Shown: positions 26,122-33,371 of the stretch, piece after piece
How positions within the stretch are numbered: the first letter of the stretch is position 1
Layout: the number at the start of each line of letters is the position of its first letter
Assembly (NCBI GenBank): GCA_016195985.1
Contig: JACPYP010000011.1
Location: forward strand, 372,001-436,000
From: Acidobacteriota bacterium
GTDB taxonomy: Bacteria > Acidobacteriota > Holophagae > Holophagales > Holophagaceae
Length of the DNA stretch: 64,000 nucleotides
Direction of reading: 5' to 3'
Notes under the pieces: generated by a model
Databases searched by the model: none
What the model was told of the DNA's origin: nothing
Seen by the model: the letters and a program-made list of their open reading frames with translations, nothing else
Program-made: the position numbers and the translations under genes

Positions 26122-26202
26122 CGGTTTCCGGGGAGAAGTGTGACTTAAGCCCTGGCCGCCGCGGGTCTCCCACGGCCAGACTGGTCCATCCCCCGAGGAC
26201 GA

Positions 26203-26874
26203 ATGCATCACCCATCTTTTCCTACCGACGAGACACCCCTTCTCCTGTTGGATGAAGAGGCCGTGAAGGGCGGCCAGGCGGTCGAGGCCCTGGCCCAGGA
26301 AAACCAACGGCTCCGGGCGAAGGAGGCCTTCCTCAACCGCCTGCTGCTGGCCATGACGCTGCTGACCCGGCACCGCTCCATCGCCTCCGGCGACCTGCCC
26401 GCGGCCTTCCGGGACATCACGCGCATGGCCGCGCGCTCCGTGGCCGTCCAGCGCGCCAGCATCTGGTTTCTGGACCCCGCGCGGACCCTGCTCACCTGCG
26501 CCTGCATCTTCGACGGCATCGAAGACCTGCATGCCGAGGGCGCCCGCCTGCCCGCCGGCCAGTATCCGGCCTATTTCGCGGAGATCGAACGGGGGCGCGT
26601 CATTGCGGCGGAGGATGCGATCCACGATCCCCGCACCCGCGAATTCGCCCAGAGCTACCTTCTGCCCCTGGGCATCCGCTCCATGCTGGACGTGCCCATC
26701 AAGCTGGGCGACCGGCTGGCGGGCGTGGTCTGCCTGGAGCACACCGGCCCCGCCCGGACCTGGCAGCCGGAGGAACAGCAGTTCGCCGCCTTCGTTTCCA
26801 GCCTCGTCAGCCTGGCGGTGGAATCCTCGGAACGGCTATCCCAGCCCCAGAGCCAGGCTGAGCATCGCGCTTAG
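26203..26874 (+). CDS. GAF-domain sensor protein
   Basis: 223 aa. A short N-terminal coiled coil (LAQENQRLRAKEAFLNRLL) leads into one GAF domain (residues ~60-205) with RASIWFLDPARTLLTCACIFDG, LPLGIRSMLDVPIKLGDRLAGVVCLEH and a closing helix. No output domain is attached, so it would act on a partner. GAF domains bind small ligands such as cyclic nucleotides or haem; the ligand is not predictable. Its last 68 bp overlap the end of the convergent PAS gene. Confidence 0.82.
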   Translation: MHHPSFPTDETPLLLLDEEAVKGGQAVEALAQENQRLRAKEAFLNRLLLAMTLLTRHRSIASGDLPAAFRDITRMAARSVAVQRASIWFLDPARTLLTCACIFDGIEDLHAEGARLPAGQYPAYFAEIERGRVIAAEDAIHDPRTREFAQSYLLPLGIRSMLDVPIKLGDRLAGVVCLEHTGPARTWQPEEQQFAAFVSSLVSLAVESSERLSQPQSQAEHRA

Positions 26875-27493
26875 CGGCACTTTCCCTTGCGTAGGCCTCA
26901 ACTTCCGCATGCAGCCTGGCCCTGTAGCCCGGGTAGCAGTTCGGGCAAACCCCATGGCTGAAATCCGTGCCCGAATGGGAGTGAATGTATTCGTCCAGCG
27001 CCTCCCAGGCCCCGTCCTCATTCTTGATTTTCTTGCAGAACATGCAGAGCGGGAGCAATTCCTGAAGGGCTTTGATCTGGATGGCCTGGGCCTCGGCCAA
27101 GGCTGCCTGGGCCTCCACCCGGGCCGTCACGTCGGTGCAACTGCCGATGTAGCCGGCGAAATCCCCGCCGGCGCCGAACATCGGCGTACCGCGGTCGAAA
27201 ATCCAGCGCCAGGCCCCGTCGTGGCGCCGCAACCGGTACTCCATCTCGAAGGTGGCGCGGCGGCCGAAATGATCCAGGTACGTGTCGAGGCAGGCCTGAA
27301 GGTCCCCGGGGTGGACCCCCTCGGCCCAGCCGTTGCCCGCCTCCTGGTCCATGCTGCGCCCCGTGAACTCCAGCCAGCGCTGGTTGAAGTAATCGCAAAG
27401 GCCATCGGTGCCCGCCCGCCAGATCAGGATGGGGGCCTGCTCCACCAGGACCGCATATTCTTCCGGCAGGAGCCTGGGACAAACCTCGACCAT
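26807..27493 (-). CDS. PAS-domain protein with C-terminal Cys motif domain
   Basis: 228 aa from ATG 27493 (GGAGG five bases upstream). A PAS fold (about residues 10-125) has APILIWRAGTDGLCDYFNQRWLEFTGRS and the PAC end WRWIFDRGTPMFGAGGDFAGYIGSCTDVT (read in parts). A coiled coil (AQAALAEAQAIQIKALQ) follows, then LPLCMFCKKIKNEDGAWEAL...FSHGVCPNCYPGY, a two-CxxC module often found at the ends of PAS and receiver proteins (known family pattern; function unclear). Possible redox or metal sensor. It has no kinase domain. Confidence 0.8.
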   Translation of the reverse strand: MVEVCPRLLPEEYAVLVEQAPILIWRAGTDGLCDYFNQRWLEFTGRSMDQEAGNGWAEGVHPGDLQACLDTYLDHFGRRATFEMEYRLRRHDGAWRWIFDRGTPMFGAGGDFAGYIGSCTDVTARVEAQAALAEAQAIQIKALQELLPLCMFCKKIKNEDGAWEALDEYIHSHSGTDFSHGVCPNCYPGYRARLHAEVEAYARESAAKRDAQPGSGAGIAVPRIPPPG

Positions 27494-27558
27494 CGAAACC
27501 TCCGCCAAGAACCGGCCTTACCCATCAATCGGTTTTTCCCGGCCTTTCATGAGGCCGG

Positions 27559-27966
27559 TCACGGCATCTGAGGCAGCACCTTGGCGTAGGCCACATAGTC
27601 CATATCCGCCTCCCGGATGTGGTGGTCGAACCAGTCCGTGAGGAATTCTGTCACCTCCGCAGTCACCGGCTCGCCCTTGGCCTGGAGGTACTGGATGGAT
27701 CGCACCTGAAGGATCAGGTGGTGGTGCTCCTCCGCGTGGCGGACCCGAGCCGGATACGCCAGCGCCTTCATGTGCGTCTCCTCTGACTGGAAATGCCGGA
27801 TGCTCTGCCGCGCGACCCGAGCCAGGCCCTCCTCCACCTTCTGGGCGGAGGAGCCTTCCGCCACCGCCGCATCCAGCTCGTTCAGCAAATCGAACAGCAT
27901 CCGGTGCTGGGCATCGATGAGCTCGAGGCCCGTTTCAAATTGAGAACTCCACGGCGCCATGGGCAT
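27559..27966 (-). CDS. Bacteriohemerythrin
   Basis: 135 aa four-helix hemerythrin domain. Predicted di-iron ligands are readable: IDAQHRML, HFQSEETHM, HAEEHHHL and DHHIREADMDY. It reversibly binds O2 at a non-haem di-iron site, for oxygen storage, sensing or delivery in microaerobic cells. CAGGAG precedes the ATG; a second ATG two codons in is also possible. It follows the PAS gene on the same strand after 65 bp, in the order hemerythrin then PAS protein, so both may be one transcript. Confidence 0.93.
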   Translation of the reverse strand: MPMAPWSSQFETGLELIDAQHRMLFDLLNELDAAVAEGSSAQKVEEGLARVARQSIRHFQSEETHMKALAYPARVRHAEEHHHLILQVRSIQYLQAKGEPVTAEVTEFLTDWFDHHIREADMDYVAYAKVLPQMP

Positions 27967-28171
27967 GGCAACTCCTGTTTGACATGAATCTGGTTGGGAT
28001 GGCCGCGTCTAATTACCTAATGATCGCATATCAGGCAAGAGCCGCCCCCATCGGTCCGGATCCCCAGGCCGCACTGACTTCGATCCCAACAGGAACACTT
28101 GGGGAACACTTGCCCCGCTGCCCGCATCCTGAATATGACACCTCAAAAACCTGCCGACCTTTGGATCTCCC

Positions 28172-28381
28172 ATGCCAGCCGGAACCACCTGCCCCAGGCC
28201 CCCCGTCAAGGTCGTCGAAAAGGCCACGGTGCAGGCCTGCATCGCCATCGCCCGAAAAGTGCAGGAAGCCCGCCGCCGCGCCGGCGACACCGCCGGCTCC
28301 GACGTCGCCCGCCTGGTCGCCCGGCTCATGGAAGAGGAACTGCTTGAACCCGCGCGGCAGCGGGGAGCCATGCAGGTGTAG
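28172..28381 (+). CDS. Small hypothetical helical protein
   Basis: 69 aa, MPAGTTCPRPP followed by a long amphipathic helix rich in Arg, Ala and Glu (VQACIAIARKVQEARRRAG...VARLVARLMEEELLEPARQRG). No recognisable domain and no strong ribosome binding site before the ATG at 28172. Codon usage is like the host genes. Confidence 0.45.
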   Translation: MPAGTTCPRPPVKVVEKATVQACIAIARKVQEARRRAGDTAGSDVARLVARLMEEELLEPARQRGAMQV

Positions 28382-28445
28382 CGAAGGCCTACCGCCGATT
28401 CCCTTCCCCGCATGCCGCATGAGGCGAATCGATGGAAGGGCTAGC

Positions 28446-28880
28446 TAGCTGCGAAGCTTCAGGTCCTCCTTCTCCGCGACCCGAAGCATGGCACCCTCCC
28501 ATACAACCTCGCATCCGTCGGGAGCTGGATGGCCTTGGGTTGCACGATGGTGGCAACAATCACTTTCTCGAAGCTGCGTTACGTGAAGGTTAGGCTTCGC
28601 CTTCTCGCTTCGATCATGAGGCCCAACAGCTTCCCCACACCTGCTTCACGGATTCGCTTTCTCCACCGCATCATCTGACTCGGGTCGATTGGGACCTTGT
28701 GCCGGAAAACTCCCCCTGCGGAGAGGCTCCGACTCTGCGAGCGGGAACCTGATCTAAGTCCGAGGGGGCATGCCTCAGGCGGAGGCTGCCAGTGGTTGAC
28801 AGCATCCACTGAGCCACCGCCTGCTCATCTGAGGGCCCGAACGTGTGCATTTCAGAAAATGGAGCCCCGCCATCAGTCGG
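28446..28880 (-). mobile_element. IS5-family transposase remnant with several frameshifts
   Basis: Reverse-strand fragments in successive frames follow an IS5-type transposase in order: RLMAGLHFLKC (near 28880-28848), SDEQAVAQWML in another frame (near 28830), VFRHKVPIDPSQMMRWRKRIREAGVGKLLGLMIEA (about 28710-28600, read in parts), RSFEKVIVATIVQPKAIQLPTDARLY in a third frame (28560-28490) and a last piece MLRVAEKEDLKLRS ending at 28446. At least three frame changes are needed; the second D of the VIVDTTVQ motif has become A. It is dead. No terminal repeats were recognised. Confidence 0.75.
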
Positions 28881-29007
28881 ATTGGAACGCCAGGGTGCCC
28901 ATCACCCGCCCTACCCATCGGAGTTGATGGCCGCACATGAGACCAACCCTTCCGTGGGAGATGCGCGAAATGTTTCCCACAGCTGATATTTCTAACGACT
29001 TAACTCA

Positions 29008-30000
29008 TCAATACGGAGGATCCGGAATACCGTCACCATCCTGGTCGTACCAGTCATCTGGATATAGGTCGTACTCCCAATTAGAGTCACGCTGCACTAA
29101 AAAGGTGGCTCTCGTGCCATTAAATCCAGGCGCAGACAATAAGTGGAATTGGGGCTGAATTACATGGATTGGTTTGTTGACAGCGCGGAGGTGAGAATGA
29201 GGATAATCGGGAGAAACGATGATGCTTCCATATGGCCTTAGATTACTATAGGTTAAGTTGCCAGAAATAATATTAGGATTCGAGGCAGGATAACCATTAA
29301 AATCAACATTTAAATATGCATTAGACACTTGGGAAGGGAATACACTTGGAATGTAAGAGGAATTCACAGCACAGATGAAAGGAAGGGTAAATTGAACCGG
29401 ACTAGTGCTCGATAGGCGGACCGAATTTAAGGTTCCAGCGGTATGAAAGAACACAGAGGACCCAGAGCCCACCGATACCTCTGCGGAGTAACACCCCGCC
29501 GGCAGGGTCACTTGAAATATCTTGTCTGTATTTGAAGAATAACTATCTTGAAAATCGATATAGTAGGTTCCTGTCGAAGATACGAGTTTAAACCTATTCC
29601 TCGGGTTATCTATGTCCCCCTTGAACGAACACCAGAATTTATAATTCGTTGTAGTAGGGACAATGAAATCGTAGAGGCGAGTTTGGGTATTTGGAGTCGA
29701 GAGGATTGCCGAGCTGAAATTAAACACAAGACTTCCTGCGAGGAAAATAGGCGATGACTTTCCCAGTGCAAACACAGCTAAGTCTTTGGCTGAGGAGAGT
29801 GAGGCATAATAGAAAGCATTCGCCTGTGACCCGTCAATATCTCCCCTGTGTGCGAATCCAATCTCCATTTCTGAGACGGAGAAGTTAGCATCCGCAACCA
29901 GGCTCACCTCCACTGTCCCATCTGAGCCATCTCTGACTATTTGTCCAAACATGGGCACGCTACACAGGAGAATCAGAGTTGAAAGCAGATGTCTGATCAT
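29008..30000 (-). CDS. Orphan secreted protein, AT-rich, acquired
   Basis: 330 aa from ATG 30000 (AAAGGAG five bases upstream). A clean signal peptide MIRHLLSTLILLCSVPMFGQ is followed by a beta-rich body full of Ser, Thr, Asn and Tyr, with only three Cys in the mature protein, and an acidic C-terminus DDWYDQDGDGIPDPPY that contains a DxDGDGxxD calcium-binding loop of the thrombospondin-3/dockerin type. A segment YKFWCSFKGDIDNPRNRFKLVSSTGTYY resembles a carbohydrate-binding or PPC-like beta sandwich, but no family is recognised with confidence. Composition is far more AT-rich than the genome average, suggesting transfer. Probably surface or secreted. Confidence 0.7.
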   Translation of the reverse strand: MIRHLLSTLILLCSVPMFGQIVRDGSDGTVEVSLVADANFSVSEMEIGFAHRGDIDGSQANAFYYASLSSAKDLAVFALGKSSPIFLAGSLVFNFSSAILSTPNTQTRLYDFIVPTTTNYKFWCSFKGDIDNPRNRFKLVSSTGTYYIDFQDSYSSNTDKIFQVTLPAGCYSAEVSVGSGSSVFFHTAGTLNSVRLSSTSPVQFTLPFICAVNSSYIPSVFPSQVSNAYLNVDFNGYPASNPNIISGNLTYSNLRPYGSIIVSPDYPHSHLRAVNKPIHVIQPQFHLLSAPGFNGTRATFLVQRDSNWEYDLYPDDWYDQDGDGIPDPPY

Positions 30001-31014
30001 TTTTGCTCCTTTGATTAAGTGATATTTTGGTGATGGTGTCTCTAAACGGATATGGCCGTTTGGACTTTTGGTGCAGATGAGTGAATGGCGATAAAACATG
30101 GCATGTGATCATGCAAATCTGTGTGAATTCCCGCGAACGGTATCAAATCGGGGTGTGAACGGTGTTGGCGATAACCAGAGCAACATTCATCATTTTTGGA
30201 GTTCAACGTAAATAATAATATATAATGATTTATTAATTATACTTTAGAGACCTTCGCTTCTTCCGTGGCGTGGTCAATTACGGCGCGAACCTTCTCAACT
30301 TTGGCTCGGCTGGTGCCTAGACCGGGGGTGGCTGGTCCACCGAATGAGGATGACTAACTCCCTGAGGCCTTCACTCTCCACCGATTCTTGGGAACGCCTG
30401 CGTAGGCATTCTCGATGTCTGCCCGACCTCGGTCAATAGACATCCCCCGACCGTCAGGATTTCAGAGTATGAATGCGGCAACCCTGCCAGCCCGCAGCCT
30501 ACTCTCCGCTGCGCTCGTTCTACAGGGGTGCGCCCACTTCCGGGCGACCAAGCGTAGGGCTCACGAGGCACCCCGCCCCTCAGTTCTCCCCCTACCCAAG
30601 ATGCTTTCGATGAGCTGGATTGGGGAGGCTGCGGCCAGCCAGACGGGGATAGCGTGGGATGAGGGTCTGCTCTGGGGCAGCCACAGCGATCTTGGATTGG
30701 CCTGACCGGGAGAGGTGCCAGCCCAACGACTCGCGGGTGCAGCAATGGATGACGAGGGCGACGACGGCCCATTCCTTTCGCACCGGTTTTCTGGCTGGGC
30801 ATGATCTGGAGAGGAACGGTTCTAGTCGCGTGGGCTAGGCGTTTCTTAGGCTTTGACGAAGAAGCCACCCTCCGGGCGGCTTCTTCGCTCATTAGGCTGG
30901 GGCGCCGCCCCGGATTCGAACGCGCCTGGCTTCGCCAGTCGCCGGTCCCGCTTCGGCGTGCCTTTGTGGCACGCCTCGGGCGGTCCCACTCGCAGGTTCG
31001 AATCCCAGATCTCT
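30001..31014. other. About 1 kb without a confident gene
   Basis: It begins as AT-rich DNA, extreme near 30205-30245 (runs of A/T such as AATAATAATATATAATG), which may hold the promoter of the orphan secreted protein, then returns to high GC. On the reverse strand one frame from an ATG at about 30440 (MSIDRGRADIENAYAGVPKNR) hits a TAG and then continues ...RAKVEKVRAVIDHATEEAKV to a TAA near 30240. This could be a small decayed gene, but nothing familiar was recognised. The last 130 bp hold T-arm-like inverted repeats listed separately. Confidence 0.5.
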
Positions 31015-31080
31015 CCAAACGAAAGACCCCCGCGAGCGGGGGCCTTTCGTTTGGAGCCAACTACAGGATTCGAACCTGCG
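30912..31080. repeat. Alternating inverted copies of a tRNA T-arm sequence
   Basis: GGATTCGAAC at 30912-30921, its complement GTTCGAATCC at 30996-31005, and GGATTCGAAC again at 31066-31075 within tRNA-Thr. The arm shared by the last two is 15 bp perfect (CGCAGGTTCGAATCC, 30991-31005, versus 31066-31080). Between the first two lie hairpins such as GGCGTGCC-TTTGT-GGCACGCC. The two upstream copies cannot fold as tRNAs because their T-stems do not pair. Confidence 0.7.
31015..31054 (-). terminator. Terminator of tRNA-Thr
   Basis: CCAAACGAAAG (31015-31025) pairs with CTTTCGTTTGG (31044-31054), with an inner CCCCCG/CGGGGG stem and a GAGC loop. On the reverse strand it starts at the encoded CCA end of the tRNA, so the CCA itself is part of the stem. 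Confidence 0.8.
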
Positions 31081-31127
31081 ACCTGCTGATTACGAATCAG
31101 CTGCTCTACCAGCTGAGCTAAGTTGGC
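31052..31127 (-). tRNA. tRNA-Thr (anticodon CGU)
   Basis: 76 nt with genomic CCA. Acceptor GCCAACT/AGTTGGC with discriminator U; D-arm GCTCAGCTGGTAGAGC; anticodon stem GCTGA/TCAGC around loop TTCGTAA (anticodon CGT, reads ACG); variable loop AGGTC; T-arm GCAGG-TTCGAAT-CCTGT. All stems pair. It lies 41 bp beyond the end of the first prolyl oligopeptidase gene, same strand. Confidence 0.96.
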
Positions 31128-31130
31128 GCT

Positions 31131-31156
31131 GGCCTCCCAGTTTGCCCTGGGAGGCC
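31131..31156 (-). terminator. Hairpin between S9A peptidase gene and tRNA-Thr
   Basis: GGCCTCCCAG (31131-31140) pairs perfectly with CTGGGAGGCC (31147-31156), 6-nt loop. It comes 11 bp after the peptidase stop and ends 3 bp before the tRNA 5' end. There is no T-run, so it may act as a processing signal as much as a terminator. Confidence 0.6.
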
Positions 31157-31167
31157 TCGGGAATCAA

Positions 31168-33309
31168 CTACTGGCCGAAGCCGGCGGGCAGCTTCATGCC
31201 CAGGTTCTTGACCAGGAAGGCCCAGAGGTCGGCCCGCTCGGCGATGAGCTTGGCGGTGGGCTTGCCTGCGCCGTGGCCCGCGTTGGTTTCGATGCGGGTG
31301 AGGACGGGGGCCGGTCCGGCCTGGTCGGCCTGGAGGGTGGCGATGAACTTGTGGCTGTGGGCGGGCACCACGCGGTCATCGTGGTCGCCGGTGGTCACCA
31401 GGGTGGGCGGGTACTTCACGCCGGGCTTCAGGGTGTGCAGCGGCGAGTACTTGATGAGGTTGGCGAAGCCTTCGGGCGTGTCGCTGGACATGTAGTCGCT
31501 CTTCCACATCCAGCCGATGGTGAACTTGTGGTAGCGCAGCATGTCCATGACGCCCACGGCGGGCAGGCAGGCGCCGAAGAGGTCGGGCCGCTGGGTCAGG
31601 CAGGCGCCCACCAACAGGCCGCCGTTGGATCCGCCCTGGATGGCCAGCTTGGGGGTGCTGGTGTACTTCTCCTTGATGAGCCATTCGCCGGCGGAGATGA
31701 AATCGTCGAAGACGTTCTGCTTCTTCTCGCGCTTGCCGGCTTCCCACCAATCCTTGCCGTACTCGCTGCCGCCCCGGAGGCAGGCCACGGCGTAGACGCC
31801 GCCCATCTCCATCCAGACCTGGGCGATGGGTGAGTAGCCGGGGGCCTGCGCGATGTTGAAGCCGCCGTAGGCGTAGAGCAGCGTGGGGTTCTGGCCATCC
31901 AGCTTCAGGCCCTTCTTGTAGGCCAGGAACATGGGCACCTTCGTGCCGTCCTTGCTGGGGTAGAAGACTTCCTTCACTTCGTAGTCGGCGGGCCGGATGT
32001 CCACCTTGGGCTGCCGGAAGACGCTGCTGGCGCCGGTCTTCAGGTCGTAGCGGTAGAGGGTCGGAGGCTGGTTGTACGAGGTGAAAGTGTAGAAGGTCTC
32101 CTTGTCCTCGCGGCGACCGTTGAAGCCGCTGAGGTTGCCCAGGCCCTCGGGCTGGATTTCCTTCAGGAACTTGCCCTTCAGGTCGTACAGCTTCACCACG
32201 TTCAGGGCGTCGATCTTCCAGGTCACGGCGAAGGTGTTGCCGAACAGGTCCGCGGCGGCGAGCACGTCCCTGCCCTTGCCTTCGGGGATCAGATCCTTCC
32301 AGGCGGCGGGTTCGGGATGCTTGAGGTCCACGGCCACGAGGCGGTGGCGGGGCGCGCCGGCATCGGTGTGGACGTAGAAGGTGTCGCCGTCGTTCCCGAT
32401 GATGCGGTACGAGCCGTCGTACTTGTCGAAGAGGGGCTTCACGGGGCTGCCCGCCTGCTTCAGGTCCTTCAGGAAGACGCGGTTCTTGCGCTCGGTGCCC
32501 TGGCTTTGGGAAATGACCAGCCAGCGGCCATCATCGGTGATGCCCGCGCCGAAGCCCCAGTCGGGCTGATCAGGACGCTCGTAGACCACCACGTCCTTCT
32601 CGACGGGATCGCCCAGTTTGTGGAAGAAGAGCTTCTGGTTCTTGTAGACGGCGGTGAGGGCCTTGCCCGCCTCCACCTTGGGATAGTCGGTGTAGTAGAA
32701 GCCGCTGGCGTCCTTGGCCCAGCTGTGCACGGCCAGGCGGCCCGCGGGGAGGGTGTCGGGCAGGTCCGCGCCCGTGGCCACGCTACGCACTTTCCAGGTG
32801 CTCACGTCGGAGCCGCCCTTGGACAGGCTGTAGGCCACGTACTCGCCCTGCTCGCTGAAGCGCATGCCGCCCAGGGCCACGGTGCCGTCCGTGCTCAAGG
32901 TGTTGGGATCGAAGAAGACCCGGCCCTTCTCCTCCAGCCGCTCCGTCAGGTAGACCACGGCCTGGTTCTGGAGTCCGGAGTTGTAGGTGTAGATGTAGAA
33001 CTTCCCGTGCTTGCTGGGGGCGCCGTACTTCTCGTAGTTCCACAGCTTGGTGATGCGCGATTCGATGGCCTTCCGCTCGGGGATGGCGGACAGGTAGGCC
33101 TCGGTCACCTTGTTCTGGGCCTCCACCCAGGCCTTGGTCTCGGCGCTGCGGTCATCCTCCAGCCACCGGTAGGGATCGGCCACCTTGGTGCCGAAGTAGT
33201 CGTCGGTCACGTCCGCCTTGCGGGTGGCGGGATAGGTGATGGGCGCCTGGGCGCAGAGGGCCGTGGCGGCCAGCGCCGTGAGGCAGATGCGGGGCAACGG
33301 GAATGGCAT
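31168..33309 (-). CDS. Prolyl oligopeptidase family serine peptidase (S9A), exported, copy 1
   Basis: 713 aa with a signal peptide (MPFPLPRICLTALAATALCAQA). The N-terminal start YPATRKADVTDDYFGTKVADPYRWLEDD is typical of prolyl endopeptidases, followed by a seven-bladed beta-propeller. The alpha/beta-hydrolase C-terminus has the nucleophile Ser in GGSNGGLLVGA, the Asp/His pair in TTGDHDDRVVPAHSHKF and the His in ETNAGHGAGKP. It cleaves peptides after proline, here probably in the periplasm. GGAGG precedes the ATG. It is a close tandem paralogue of the next gene and is transcribed after it. Confidence 0.94.
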   Translation of the reverse strand: MPFPLPRICLTALAATALCAQAPITYPATRKADVTDDYFGTKVADPYRWLEDDRSAETKAWVEAQNKVTEAYLSAIPERKAIESRITKLWNYEKYGAPSKHGKFYIYTYNSGLQNQAVVYLTERLEEKGRVFFDPNTLSTDGTVALGGMRFSEQGEYVAYSLSKGGSDVSTWKVRSVATGADLPDTLPAGRLAVHSWAKDASGFYYTDYPKVEAGKALTAVYKNQKLFFHKLGDPVEKDVVVYERPDQPDWGFGAGITDDGRWLVISQSQGTERKNRVFLKDLKQAGSPVKPLFDKYDGSYRIIGNDGDTFYVHTDAGAPRHRLVAVDLKHPEPAAWKDLIPEGKGRDVLAAADLFGNTFAVTWKIDALNVVKLYDLKGKFLKEIQPEGLGNLSGFNGRREDKETFYTFTSYNQPPTLYRYDLKTGASSVFRQPKVDIRPADYEVKEVFYPSKDGTKVPMFLAYKKGLKLDGQNPTLLYAYGGFNIAQAPGYSPIAQVWMEMGGVYAVACLRGGSEYGKDWWEAGKREKKQNVFDDFISAGEWLIKEKYTSTPKLAIQGGSNGGLLVGACLTQRPDLFGACLPAVGVMDMLRYHKFTIGWMWKSDYMSSDTPEGFANLIKYSPLHTLKPGVKYPPTLVTTGDHDDRVVPAHSHKFIATLQADQAGPAPVLTRIETNAGHGAGKPTAKLIAERADLWAFLVKNLGMKLPAGFGQ

Positions 33310-33371
33310 GGGGTTCCTCCTGGGACACGGGGATGCCCCAGGATACCTCGTTAAACTATGCTGGCTAGGCT

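Noticed and set aside
30905-31017. Possible second tRNA or tRNA-Sec-like gene
   Set aside because: T-loop-like TTCGAAT is present twice, but neither T-stem pairs, and no matching acceptor or anticodon arm was found.
30371-31121. Several frames around the tRNA that give plausible-looking short proteins
   Set aside because: They translate tRNA-Thr, its terminator and the T-arm repeats, giving the familiar false motif NYRIRTCDLLITNQLL. No ribosome binding sites or domains.
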